NCBI GenBank assembly: GCA_037074615.1
Contig: CM073527.1
Span: 7,528,848 to 7,592,847 of the forward strand
Direction of reading: 5' to 3'
Source: Leucaena leucocephala
Taxonomy: Eukaryota; Streptophyta; Magnoliopsida; Fabales; Fabaceae
Length of the DNA stretch: 64,000 nt
The translations under genes and the position numbers were made by a program. The notes beneath the pieces are model-generated. The model ran no database searches and was not told where the DNA came from. It saw only the letters and a list, made by a program, of their open reading frames with translations. Of the stretch, positions 47,842 to 59,364 are shown piece by piece. The first letter of the stretch is position 1. Every line of letters starts with the position of its first letter.

Positions 47842-50461
47842 TGTCATATCCCAATTTTTAGGCTTAGAAGCCCAGTATATAGCCTGAAAAAGGGATGCTA
47901 CCAGACCCTATTGAGCAGAGGTCTCAGTAAATAGAGAAAATTATGTTGATCAGTGTGATGCAACACAAAGTTCTGATAAGAGGTCATGAAAGATTTATAT
48001 TAATTTCTAAAGAAAAGAAAAATTAATACAGTATGCTCTAGACCTCAGAATCAGATGAAATGTGGCAGTAAATTCCTATAATTAATATAAGAATTTCTGA
48101 AACTGACAGAGCTCAAAAAGGAGTTCTGTAGAATTTACTACAGAATTTACAGTGGATCAAAAGACCCGATAAATAGGTTTCGGGGGAATTTCTCGGGAAT
48201 TGAACCCATGAAGATAGGGGATCATACAGAGGGTCCAGAATGGAACCTTATAGGCCCAATGATATTTTCAGATAAATATATGGGCCAGGGCTAATAAAGA
48301 CCGAGAAAAATGAAGAATTACGAAAATGCCACTGAAGGTATGCCACTGTGTTGTGTCATTGAGTTAGAGTCAGACGAAGGGCGTTATGATCATTAGACTA
48401 AGGTTAGACGGTCAAGAAAGGGTATTTGGATAGTTGACTAGGGTCAAGAGATACTCTGGTAAGGTATGGAAAGACAATAGTGCCCCTATAAGTACTAAAG
48501 AGGTAGTAAGGGCATTATGGTAATTTACTAAGGATTTTCCTTGGGAACCGAGTCACCAGAGTGCTTGGGCTTGGTTAGAAACCCAAGTTGATATTTAAAG
48601 GCCCAAAAACGTATCCCAAGAGTAAAGTGGGCCCAAGAGGCATTAAAATAATGTTTTAGTGCTTTTTCAATAAAGTAAAGTGACCCGGTCCAAGATAGAA
48701 CTGGGTAAAGTGATCTGGAATCATGAGAGGACATAAATGGGGCCCACAATGTGCCACATGGCATGATTATAGTAAAAGAGGAAAAGCAAAGGACACATGG
48801 CATGATTATAGAAAAAGGAGAAAAAGCAAGAGGACACGTGGCACGATCTCGGCCGTCCATTCAGGGAAAAGACTCTGGAACTCTCTGGAAAGGCTGACTC
48901 AGCTGGTGAGGTGTCCCAAGGGCCCCACATTTCGCCACATATACCCCTTAGGTGTCCCTTGAGGTGTCCTAGATGATGTCATGAGTGGTGAGTCAGCAAG
49001 GAGGGTGATGTCATCATGATGATGCAGGCAAAGCTTCTTGAGGAAGCAAGCAATATGAGCCATTCATTGTGAATCAATCTGGGCCATTCATTCCACCTCC
49101 TCTCACCTATAAATAGGCAACTCCCCTCCCATTTCAAGTCACACCACGGATCTAGCAAGAAAAGGAAGAGAAAGAAGAGAGAAAGAGAGAAAGAGAGAAG
49201 GAAAGAAAGAAAGGAAAGGAAGGAAGGAGTTCTGGTGGAGCCAGGAGCAGTCTAAGGAGCTGAGGGACTGGGCAAAGCTTAGGAATGAGGTAATAAAGTT
49301 ATCTAGTCCCTTCTCTAATAAAGTATAGGATTTCTCTTAGTGGTTAGAATAGAGAAATATCTCTATTAATAAAGGTAGCTAAAGGTAGAGAGAAAGCCAG
49401 GGGAATGTCAGATTAAGGATATTACCCTTGAGCTATGTATGAGTTAAATAGAGCTATGCTGATAGAATAATAATGAAGATATTATTATGCTATGTATAGG
49501 CTCTAACCTATGGAAAGAATGAACCTTAGGGCAAAGGCTAAGAGCTAGAAGGAAAAGCTACATGTCAGGTAGTAAACTAATCCTAAACTTGTATGCATTG
49601 AATGTTATGCTTGATGTGCTATGGCTTTGTTGAATTGTGTTGAATATGTGCCTATGTATGAAGCTCTGTTCCTATGATTACTTTGGCCAATTGTATTTCA
49701 TATGTAACATGGAAGCATGCACATGACATGATGCTAACACTTTCACAAGCAAGCACAAGTATTCACATTAATGCATACATTGTTTAGTGCTGTTTGCTAC
49801 TGAGATTTCCCCAGAAATCTCACCCTTCCATATCAATCCAATTACAGCAGGTCTTCTCAAGATGGAGGAGATAAAGATGCATGAAGAGATATTAATTACT
49901 TAGCATGATTGATATGTGATTCATGTATGTATAATTGCTGGAAATTATCACTATGAACAGTAACTCGTGATGGAGGCAGTGATATTTGAGCTGTAATTAT
50001 AAATAGTAAATGATTTAATAAATGTATGGTATTTTACCATTAAATAGTAGACATGCCAAGCTTCGATTTGATATATAGAACGTATCATTTGGATGTCTAC
50101 ACATAAAGATATGATTTTTCAAAGTTGGGACCAGAATGCTGGAATCAGGGACAGGACGCTGGATGAACAGTGAATTACGGACGTTGACTGACGTTGACCT
50201 GGTCAAGGCGTGGTCAACGAGTCATTTTTCCCTGAAAGAGTATTATGTTAGCTTCATGTAGCAATTTGAACCACTCCATTCCGATTTTTATAGAATTAGT
50301 TATGATTTTTCGAAGTCAGGTCACTTCTCTGGAATTCGTGCCGTGAACAGTACTCGCTAGAGTAAAATTCCAGATTGAGTAATTTGATTTCAACAGCCTT
50401 GGAAGTGGTTCCAGATGCTACTGTTTGGTCCCTAAGATGTATGAAAAGTGAGGATGTTATA
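47842..50461 (+). mobile_element. Right LTR of LARD1
   Basis: A 2,620-bp copy of 42173-44792 with one noticed difference. G-box at 48835-48840, TATAAATA at 49108-49115, GA tract at about 49155-49229. A transcript starting here would read into the interrupted family-A LTR downstream. Confidence 0.92.
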
Positions 50462-51504
50462 GAGACAGTACAAAGAGGGGTGAAATGACAATTATGCCCT
50501 TAGGGTCAATATAGTGTAAGAAATGATACCAAGGGTATTTTGGTCATTTCCCAAAGGATGGATGGCAGATAAATACTCAGTTTAATATTATAAATGGTAT
50601 GAGAAGCCTAGATATTGAGTTCCAGGATAGAATACATATCCTGGTATATTATAAAAAAATTAGGAACAGAACACAGTCCAGTTATTGTGAAACTGCTCCG
50701 ATCGGTAACGGATTGGACTGAAATTTTTCTAGAAGCTTCCTATCATGATAATTTCGCCACATAACCCCTTTGAGGTATCCCTTGAGATGTCCTTTATGAT
50801 ATCATGATGATGTCATAATTACCTTTTAGAAAAAGTTAAATCTAAAATTAAATGTGGGCACTTTCCATGTATGTCAAAGCCATGTAAAGTATCTATTTAT
50901 GTGATGAGATTGTATGAAACAATAATTGTATAACCCCATGATGTATATGAATTCATAAAAGGCAAAATAGATTATTTATGTATGCTAGAATAATCATTGA
51001 AAGTGCAAGAAAGGAATCTGAAAGGGTAAAACGTAGGTCCTAAAGCAGTTTTGTTGTGGCTTCAATTTGACCTAGCAAATGAAGGAATTATTTCACAAAC
51101 TTTTATGAGCATGTAGTACACATCCATAGATTTAATTGTATAGGTATAACATTTCATTTGGATGTGTATATAAAGAGAAATGAATTTTCAAAGTAAGGGA
51201 CCAGAATCTGTTTCTAGAGTTTTTGACCAAATGAACAGTAAATGTCAAAGAATAAATTGTATCAATTGGCTAATCATTTGATCTGGAAATTATTTTTTCC
51301 TTAAATTTCAATATGTTATCTTCACGTGGCCTTTTGAACCACTTAATTTCAAGTTTTCTAGAATTAATTATGATTTTTTGAAGTTCGTTGCGTAATCTGG
51401 AATGCCATATGAATAGTAACCCGAGAAAGAGTAAAATTCCAGATTTGGCTAATGGACTTCCAAGATCTTGTAAGTGGTTATAAATGCTATTGAATGGTCC
51501 CTAA

Positions 51505-53413
51505 TGTAAGGAATTGGAAGACACGCAGCGGAAATAAACTTTAAAAATTTTCCATTCCTTGCCAGGATCTACCGTATGTGTTTAAGTCAAGTGGAAAGAA
51601 TCATTACCCTTAGTGTTGCTCAGCGAATTTCACAGCTTCTCTACGTGGGTGGTGATCTCTTTCTGATCGCAAGAAATCGATGGAGTGTTCCTCAGCGACC
51701 TTCACAGATTCTCTCCGCGGACGGTGGTCTCTTTCCGATCACAAGAAGTTGACGCCTCAGGTCGGCTTCCTCTACTGGTATCCACACGAACAGCGTTCCA
51801 ACCACGAACGACGTGCTAGCGTCTCCTGTCCCTCCAAGGCTTTCACAAGTCTCCGTCTCTATTTCGGCAGTTTCTTGTCTGCAAACCTTTTGCAGATTCC
51901 GTTCGGCCTTTTGTGTTCTGTGTTATTTTCAAACGTAGCTCCTCCAATCAGATATAGAGGATGCTATGCGTTTTTCCACTTGACCTAATTGGATTTTGGA
52001 GTTAATCTTATATTAATTCCGAATTGATACAATATCATATATTGTATAATTTTACAAGAAACTAATTAAATAAAATAATATTAAATCCGTCCCACAGATT
52101 TAATTACTTATTTATTTAACTTTAAATAAAGATGAGACTGAGTTATATTTGATTTATTCCCATAAATCAAATTTGAGATATCCTATCAATTTAAATTTCG
52201 AATTTCAAACGTGATAGAGATTTAATTTATCCTTATAAATTAAATCTTATAAATATCTCTTATATGAGATATCCTATCAATTTGAATTTCGAATTTCAAA
52301 CGTGATAGAGATTTAATTTATCCTTATAAATTAAATCTTATAAATATCTCTTATATGAGATATCCTATCAATTTGAATTTCGAATTTCAAACGTGATAGG
52401 GATTTAATTTATCCTTATAAATTAAATCTCATATATCTCATATATATAATATATATATATATATATACGAATTTATATATATACGAATATAAATAAATAT
52501 ATATATACATTCACCTGGATCTTTCATTGAATCTGGACATGTCTTAGATTCAATGAATCTGGACATCATAGCTCGTGTTGGGCTATTTTGTGTGCGACCC
52601 TGTAGGCCCATATGAAGTTGGCAGTGGGCCATTTGCTATACTAGCCCACAAGTCGCAAGCGGTCTCTAGCAAGACATAACAACTACCCAAATCATATGAG
52701 GATCGATAAACGATGTAACCTTTTATACAACCATATCATGTCCCTTCTGTCACGCGATATTTTGGTCATGGATGAGGCATGGATAATGTCATCCTCCTAT
52801 TCCCGACCGTTACTTTCTCGATCCCTGAGTAGTCTGACTATAGAAATGGAACTACCTTTCCATTACAGTATGGCCATACATTTCTCAGACTCACTCATCG
52901 AGGGGCCCAGTAATATCTCTCCACGAATGTGAGGGACAAATTCCATCTTGACCATTCACATTCCTCCGCATGAAAAACCACTAAGCCCAAACATAGTCTT
53001 TATGATCACTCGGTCAAAAGTGACTTTTGACTAGGTCAAAGCTGAGCGTTTTGTCATGTAGGAATCCATGATGATCTCAGGTCAAAGGGCATATTGACAT
53101 GGTTTGTATATGAGAGAAGCTTATGACGTTACCCATGCAGTTCTCTCATAGCGGGTCGGTCCAACACCCTGTACTCTTACATGTGCTTATGACTTTGATT
53201 TATATCTCTATACATCTTCAAAGTCATACTGGTCTTATTTCATCTGTGCTCCCACATAGATGATCGACCAGGGACATTTAGGATAATATCATGAATTATC
53301 CAAGGATGGTCATCATAGTAAACATGCAAATAATATGATAACTCAATTAATAAATTCATAAATCAATAATGTTCATAAGACAATGATTGGCCCCTAGGGC
53401 ACGATTTCCAACA
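51505..53413 (-). mobile_element. Solo LTR of probable Copia type (TSD cctaa)
   Basis: Plus-strand ends tgtaaggaattgg and gatttccaaca, with perfect TSD cctaa at 51500-51504 and 53414-53418. The minus strand opens tgttggaaatcgtgccctag, an LTR opening I associate with Copia elements, though without an interior the superfamily is not proven. It is 1,909 bp with no interior. It contains a 91-bp tandem repeat and an AT-only stretch. A 102-codon open stretch at 51680-51988 shows no known domain and is probably chance. Confidence 0.85.
52175..52447. repeat. 91-bp tandem repeat, three copies
   Basis: gagatatcctatcaattt recurs at 52175, 52266 and 52357, a period of exactly 91. The first two units are nearly identical; the third decays near its end into the AT-rich stretch at 52430-52520. 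Confidence 0.9.
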
Positions 53414-54753
53414 CCTAAGACATATGAAAGTAAGGATGTTACAGCCTTTATGCCATATCCCCAATTTTTTTTGACCTGATGTACCTGTACAGTTTATTTG
53501 CAATGGATATAAGATTCTTAGAATAAACTGTATCAGATTGTGAAAGGAAAGGGAAGGATTAATATCTAAGGAAAGAATAGGGACCAAAATGAAAATTTAA
53601 AAGTTTGAAGATGAAAAGTGAAAGTAGAAGAAAAAGGAGGGACCTAAATGCAATTAATGAAAAGTTCAGGGACTAAAGTGCAATTATTCAAAAGTTAAGG
53701 GACCTAAATATAAATATGGAAAAGTTGAGCCAAAACAGGCCAAAAACGCCCAGAATCAGATCAGACCCAAATTTTACCAGTAGATAGACAAAAATATTCC
53801 GGTCACTTTAACGCAACACAGAATTTTGATTTGAGGTCCCGATTAATTGATATAAATTCCTGAAGTCAGAAGGAATTATTGCAGTATTTTTGAGATCTCA
53901 TAATTAGATGAGACTTTATAGAAAATTTATATATTTAATATATAAATTTATAAAATTGACAGAATCAGAAAAGGAATCCTGTAGAAGACATACGGGATTT
54001 TACAGTGAAATAAAATACACGATAAATATGATCGGGAGAGTTGTACAGTGAATTGGGCCATAAAGGCAATATAGGCAATAAGCCCATAATAAGGCCCAAA
54101 TAACACCATCGTGAGCCCATTAAGGTGACTGGATAGTTATATGGGCCACAGGCCAGAGCAGTCTAGGAAAAGTGTAAAATTACGAAAATGCCCCTGGATG
54201 CCTATACTATACCAGTGATGGATGGAGGTCATTTTGGTCATTATGGATAGGCCAAAAATGTGGTAAATAGTATAAATATGATTATATAGAGTCAATATAT
54301 GCCCTGAGGCAGTGTAAAGAGGTGTGAAATGACGATTTTACCCTTAGGGTTAGTACAGCGCAGGAAAGGACACTAAGAGTATTTTGGTTATTTTTCAAGG
54401 AATGGATGGTAGATAAATATTCAATATATCATTTTCAATGATATGAGAAGCCTATATATTGATTTCCAGGACATAATACATATCCTGGTATATTATAAAA
54501 AAAAATTCAGAACAGAAAACAGTCCGGTTGTTGTGAAACGGCTCCGATCGGTACCAGATTGGACTGGAATTTTTCCAGAACCTTCTTGACATGGGAAGCA
54601 CGCCACCTAACCCTCTTAGGTGTCCCATGAGCTGTCCCACATGATGTAATAATTATTCTTTTTAGAAAAAGTAAAATCCAAGATTAAATGTGAGCCTTTA
54701 GATCAAATAGTAACCAAATCAATCTTGGCCATCCATTTCAACCCAAATTTCTC

Positions 54754-54761
54754 TATAAATA
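54754..54761 (+). promoter_or_regulatory. TATA box of the family-C LTR
   Basis: tataaata in the context ctctataaataccccc. It is about 110 bp before the donor-like site, so transcription should start near 54785. It corresponds in position to the TATA boxes of the other LTRs. Confidence 0.65.
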
Positions 54762-54863
54762 CCCCCTATTCAGAACACTTCGGCATGCATGGTGAACCAT
54801 AGGGAAACTCTTGCACAATTTACATTCAACCAAGAAAGAAGCAACCAAAGTGAAGTAACAAGC

Positions 54864-54872
54864 AAGGTAATC
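54864..54872 (+). other. Splice-donor-like site in LTR leader
   Basis: aag/gtaatc with the possible intron starting at 54867. Family-A LTRs have the stronger aaag/gtaagc at the same place. The acceptors at 56977 and 58152 could pair with it. Confidence 0.4.
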
Positions 54873-56663
54873 ATCTCTCTTGATCTTGAGCTTTGTTCTA
54901 GCAAGTTAGCTCATGGTTTTAAGGGTTTTCATGCTATATTTCCCTTATGGTTGCTGCTGGAAGTGCTGCTCATATGTGGTTAAAATATGAGTTTTATGTT
55001 ATGGATAGTTTAGACAAGTTTAAACAAGCTAGAATCAAGTGGTATAAGCTTGTGAATTCAAGTATGTTTGGATTTAGGGTTTTGTGTTCTTGCTGGTACT
55101 GTACGTGGTACTGTTTATATGATGGAATTTCATGATTTTGATGCTTCCAATGAGTTTAAAATGGAAAGTTGTGTGGGGATAAAGTAGGAGAACAAGTATT
55201 GGAAGCATTGGAATCAAAATGAGAATTTTTGGAAAACAAGAGCATGCATTTCGGTTTGGCACTGTAGCAATTGATATATTTTTTTTTGGAAATTCTGATT
55301 TGATATTTGGATTCTACATGAAAAATTATGTGGAAATGAACCATGAGAATTTATTTTGAAAAGATGGAAGTAGGAAACATAAAGTAGAGAAAGAAAGGGA
55401 GCTAGTGAAAACCTAGTCTTAGATTTGGTTTCAAGTTGAATTGTAACTTGATATTATTTTGTAATGGCTAGGTTTTGACATTTGTGAAGGAAGGAACTCA
55501 TCCCAAGAAGGTCTTGACCAAGATAGCTAAGAGGTAGCAAGGATACCTAACTATAACTCATGTTTGTTTAATTGTTTTGCTTGCTTGTTGATTATGGTGT
55601 TTGGTTGAGCTTGAGCTTATGTCATCATGTTATGATGAAGTATGAATGATTGCAACTCCTTGCAAGTTATGTCATGACAATATGCATGTTAGAGTTTGCT
55701 TATGTACCATTATGAAGTAGCTCCCATCTCATGATAACATGTTAAGCATACAATTATCCATGCATGATATTATAGTTTGTGTAACTTGCTATTGGGATTT
55801 CCATGAAATCTCATTCCTTCCACATGCATAACTATGTTTTAGGTGCTGTATCTTTTCAAGGGAGGAGAGTAAATGTTGATGAATAAGTTTGTATAATAAG
55901 CTACATGACTTACATGACACTATGGGATGATATGCTAGTATGCATGGTGTATGTTTCTCTAGTCCTGTTTTGAGGCCGGGGTGATTTGACAATGTTTTTG
56001 GCATCTAAATCAACGAGTTTTAATATGAAACTTGCATGCTTAAATTTAAGACACAGAGATTTAAATGAACACCAAGAACGCCTCATTTGGATAAGTATCT
56101 GAATTGTTATGATTTTCCAAATTTGGAAGTAAGATCTGGAATTGAGTAAAACGAGTGCTGAGAGGCAGTGACGGTTACACAAAGATTTCATATACCAAAT
56201 GAACGCGTTTTTCTAGGAAATTTTATGAGCTTAAATATAACGTCTAAAGCTTCAAATCCATAGGTAACACAGTTCATTTGGATAAGTAACCAAAGAGAAA
56301 TGAATTTTTGAAGTTAAGCAAAGAAACTGGAACTTCCAGATTTTACCAAATGAACAGTGATTTTCAACGATTAAACTGATTTCATTGGGACAAGAAAACC
56401 TCAGTTTCATATTTTTCCCTCAAATATATGTGAAATAGCTTTCATTAGAAATTGGAACCATGTTATTTCGATTTTTCTACAATTAATTATGAATTTTCAA
56501 AGTAGGGTACATGTTCTGGAATTACCAAATGAACAGTAAAAGTGAACAGTGTCCGAGAGAAAATCTTTTGGAAATGGATGTTTTCAAAGCAAATGATCAT
56601 GTAATTGGTCCCAATCACTTCTAATCAAGTATAATTGAGGTTAAAAGTAAGGATATGACATTT

Positions 56664-56675
56664 TGGTATCAGAGC
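56664..56675 (+). other. Primer-binding site, family-C element
   Basis: tggtatcagagc, a perfect 12-base complement to initiator tRNA-Met, three bases after the LTR. A near-perfect second copy, tggtatcaaagc, lies 206 bp downstream at 56870-56881. Confidence 0.92.
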
Positions 56676-56984
56676 AAATTATGAGATGGCTAAGATTCTT
56701 CACCATGATCGGAGGTTCTCACTGCGTGAGAGTGGGACGAAGCGTTGGCTCTTACCCCAACATGGCCAACTGGCTTTGCCACCGGGAGGTTGCATTGTAG
56801 TCGAGAGGCTGGTGCGTAAAACTTGCGTCTGAGGTACCTTTTGTAGTCCCAAGAAGGACTCTGCAATTTTGGTATCAAAGCAAAGGATTCTAGCTTAGGA
56901 AATGCTCTGATTACATTATTTATAGACTGAAACATAAGTAAAGATTTGCATAATTGACCCTAAGTTAATTATTGCAGGATAGCA

Positions 56985-57965
56985 ATGACTGAGTCTAGAA
57001 CATCAGAGACTACAGTAAACCAGGGGGACCCTAGACCCGCAGTCTATAGTTCTAATAGATCAGGGTAGAACTCAGAAGAGATAGATGCTTTCATACATGA
57101 TCTGGAGTTTGGTCTTCCCCCAGTGATCAATATCCAGGATTCCAGTAGTGAATCAGAATTGGGCAGGTTAGATAATTCTTCGGTAGGATCAAATGAGATG
57201 GATGAGGATAATGATGAAGAAGAGGAAATATCAGATGAGGATATACCATCAGAAGATGATGAACTTGAGGAACCTAACCCAGCCCCACCCATGAATATTG
57301 TACTAGAAAGAGATGCAGGTCAGATAGATGATAAAGAAATGATAGACCCTCAAAAGGAACAATCTGATGTGGGTTACTCTTATGTTAGGGGTGCAACAGA
57401 CCCTGGGCCTAGGAAGGCCGATAAGGTAGATGTTCCTAGACCGAGTCAGGTACCTAAACCAGTTGATATACTTGGACCCAGCCATATAGCTAATATACCT
57501 GCTCCTAGTCATGTAGCTAATATACCTGGACCTAGTCAGAGGCCAGACCCTACAGATATTCTAGGTCCAAGTGGAACCAAGAAGATAGTAGTACAGCTAT
57601 ACCTGGGTAACCATCAGATAATTGAGTTAATCCCCGGGAAGGATATGGATGAAGAACATTTTAGGAGAGATGTGGAACTCACAAAGCAGCTATATGGGAT
57701 AGGAAGGATGTTGATTAGAGATATGGATCAAGACTATAGAGTTTACAAAGATTTCATAGCAAGAGTAAGGGAGGCCTATCAGGCATATGATCTAAATACT
57801 ATTACCCTTACTGATTGGGTTAACATCATGGATGATATTTTGCCTCTTACAGCAACATGGAGAGAAGGGTTAGATCAGTACTTTGAAGTGGAACCCTTTG
57901 AGGATATCCATGATTGGATCTACATGGTAGGGGAATTTATTAGGATCCATTATGAGAAAACATAG
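56985..57965 (+). pseudogene. Extra ORF upstream of gag (unknown function), one in-frame stop
   Basis: An ATG at 56985 opens a 326-codon frame ending at TAG 57963-57965. It is interrupted by TAG at 57066-57068 (codon 28) and then open for 298 codons. The start follows an attattgcag acceptor-like sequence by seven bases. Order of regions: polar N-terminus, strongly acidic stretch (codons about 71-98, EMDEDNDEEEEISDEDIPSE), a proline-rich part with repeated GPSHIANIPAPSHVANIPGPSQ-like units (about 164-197), and a C-terminal 125 residues of mixed, probably helical character containing WREGLDQYFEVEPFEDIHDW. No cysteine cluster, signal peptide or membrane segment. I do not recognise the family. 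Extra ORFs upstream of gag are known in Ogre/Tat-group gypsy elements; in a Tekay-like element this would be unusual. Candidate roles (particle component, RNA or chromatin binding) are guesses. Confidence 0.65.
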
Positions 57966-58161
57966 TTTAATAGTTGTATGTATGAATGTTGTTGTAATCT
58001 ATGTACTTTTGACTAGTAATGACATAATACATGTATGTGTGTCTGTTATGAAGAGTTTATGTAATGATGTTAAACCTGTTATATGCTATGTTTTGAATGA
58101 AATATAAAGTATGTTAAATATAATATTCCTTTCCTATTTCCTATTACGATAGTAAAACAAA
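57966..58161 (+). other. Spacer between extra ORF and gag, with acceptor-like sequence
   Basis: AT-rich and non-coding. Its end is a pyrimidine-rich run, ttcctttcctatttcctatt (58127-58146), then acgatag and ten bases later the gag ATG. This fits a 3' splice site with AG at 58151-58152. Confidence 0.45.
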
Positions 58162-59364
58162 ATGGTAAGAACCAGAAGAGCTAGTGCTTCGGGTGAATCC
58201 CAAAACGCCGGAGATATTAATCAGCTGATTCTAGAACGGCTGGAGCAGCAGCAGAAGCTGATAGAGGAAGTAAAAGCTGCTCAAGCAAGGAGTGAGCAGG
58301 AAAGGGATACTGCTATAGCAGCAGCTGTAGCTGAAGCAGTAGAGAACCTCAGACACCCAAAGTCTGCAGGTACAGCTAATACAGAACCAGAGATGGTTCA
58401 ACAGACAACAGAACTACCAAGACAGACAGGACAAACAGTAGATCCTACTGGTATTCAACAATGGATGACTAAGTTCTATAAGCATAGTCCTCTGACATTT
58501 GAGGGAACGTTCAATGTACAGAATGCGGAGGATTGGATCAGCAGATTAGAGAAGATCTTTAAGGTACTAGGTTGTCTGTCTGAGAGTAAAGCACAGATGG
58601 CAATCTACCAGCTAGAAAGGGATGCGGACAGATGGTGGAAGAACACAGAGTTAGTATTGCAGGCTAGACACGTTCCTATCACATGGGAAGTGTTCCTTGA
58701 ACAGTTTTATGAAAAGTATTTTCCCCAGTCTGTACGAGATGAACGAGAAGCAGAATTCCTTGTGCTAAGACAAGGAGAAAAAGAATCCTTTAACGAATAC
58801 TTAGCAAAGTTCACCCGTCTTTCCCAGTATTCCACTTATCTACGACAGGTGGACGATGAGCGGTGGATGATGGAGAGGATGATCAGGGGATTGAATACTA
58901 CTCTAAAAGATAAGATGACCCCTCAACAATACCATCAGTTCAATAAAGCAATAGAGGCCTGCAGAATTATTGAGAATAGTCTGAATCACCGGATGCTGAT
59001 GAGACCAGTAAACAGAGAGACTGCTGCTCCTAAGAGACCTAACCAGAATAGAAATGTAGCCAGTGATAGTGGCTATAACAAGAAGAGGAAAAGGCAGTGG
59101 CAGCAGAACTGAAAGCCTAATAGAGGGAATTACAGGGGCAACCCAAATAATAGAGACCAGAGGTCTAGAGTATGTAACAAATACGGGAAGAACCATGGAG
59201 ACAGACCATGCTTAATAGGGCAGAACGTCTGTTACACATGTGGCCAGCCTGGACATTTTTCCAAAAATTGTCCCCAAGCAGTTAATGATCAAAGGCCACG
59301 CACTCAAGGGCGAGTGTTTGCAATGACAAGGGAAGAGGCACAGAGATCACCCGAGATGATCTAA
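58162..59364 (+). pseudogene. gag: gag, Ty3/gypsy, broken by TGA before the zinc knuckles
   Basis: ATG at 58162 in good plant context (aaaacaaaatgg). Residues about 20-65 form a likely coiled coil (QLILERLEQQQKLIEEVKAA). Residues about 105-290 are a Retrotrans_gag-type region with DEREAEFLVLRQGEKESFNEYLAKFTRLS. TGA at 59110-59112 stops the protein at 316 residues. In the same frame beyond it come a degenerate knuckle (VCNKYGKNHGDRPC, one Cys replaced by Tyr) and an intact one, CYTCGQPGHFSKNC (59230-59271), the nucleic-acid-binding part. TAA at 59362-59364 separates gag from protease; pol continues in the same frame, so the ancestor had one gag-pol frame. Gag builds the cytoplasmic virus-like particle. 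A product truncated before the knuckles would bind RNA poorly. Confidence 0.85.

Larger units (their letters stand above)
42173..50461 (+). mobile_element. LARD1: intact, very young non-autonomous family-B element (TSD gagac)
   Basis: Perfect direct repeats gagac at 42168-42172 and 50462-50466 flank an 8,289-bp element: LTR 42173-44792, PBS 44795-44806, interior, PPT 47828-47841, LTR 47842-50461. The LTRs are both exactly 2,620 bp and I spotted one difference (44016 T, 49685 G). The 3.0-kb interior has no gag or pol, yet the element clearly moved recently, so it must have been mobilised in trans. The PBS, PPT and TGTCATATCC ends agree with the coding element at 53451, a candidate helper family. 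Confidence 0.93.
41310..53443 (+). mobile_element. Solo LTR, family A, split by LARD1 and a Copia-type LTR (TSD gtctt/gcctt)
   Basis: Pieces 41310-42172, 50462-51504 and 53414-53443 join into one family-A LTR starting tatcatatcctt and ending gtaaggatgttaca. The flanks gtctt (41305-41309) and gcctt (53444-53448) agree in 4 of 5 bases. About 1.45 kb is missing internally at about 50861, compared with 5742-9135; this removed its TATA box and donor-like site. The LTR is the target of two later insertions with perfect TSDs. Confidence 0.8.
53451..56660 (+). mobile_element. Left LTR of the family-C element
   Basis: Starts tgccatatcc (the right LTR starts tgtcatatcc, so the C is a later change) and ends ggatatgaca, perfect inverted ends before the change. 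It contains the conserved block 54520-54566, TATAAATA at 54754-54761 and the donor-like aaggtaat at 54865-54870. It inserted only seven bases after the end of the family-A LTR. Confidence 0.92.

Noticed and set aside
42173..50461. Large segmental duplication (42173-44792 and 47842-50461)
   Set aside because: The exact 2,620-bp lengths, PBS after the first copy, PPT before the second and perfect TSD show an LTR pair.
51680..51988. 102-residue frame with host-gene-like composition
   Set aside because: It lies inside a solo LTR with clear ends and TSD, on the strand opposite to the LTR, with no domain recognised.
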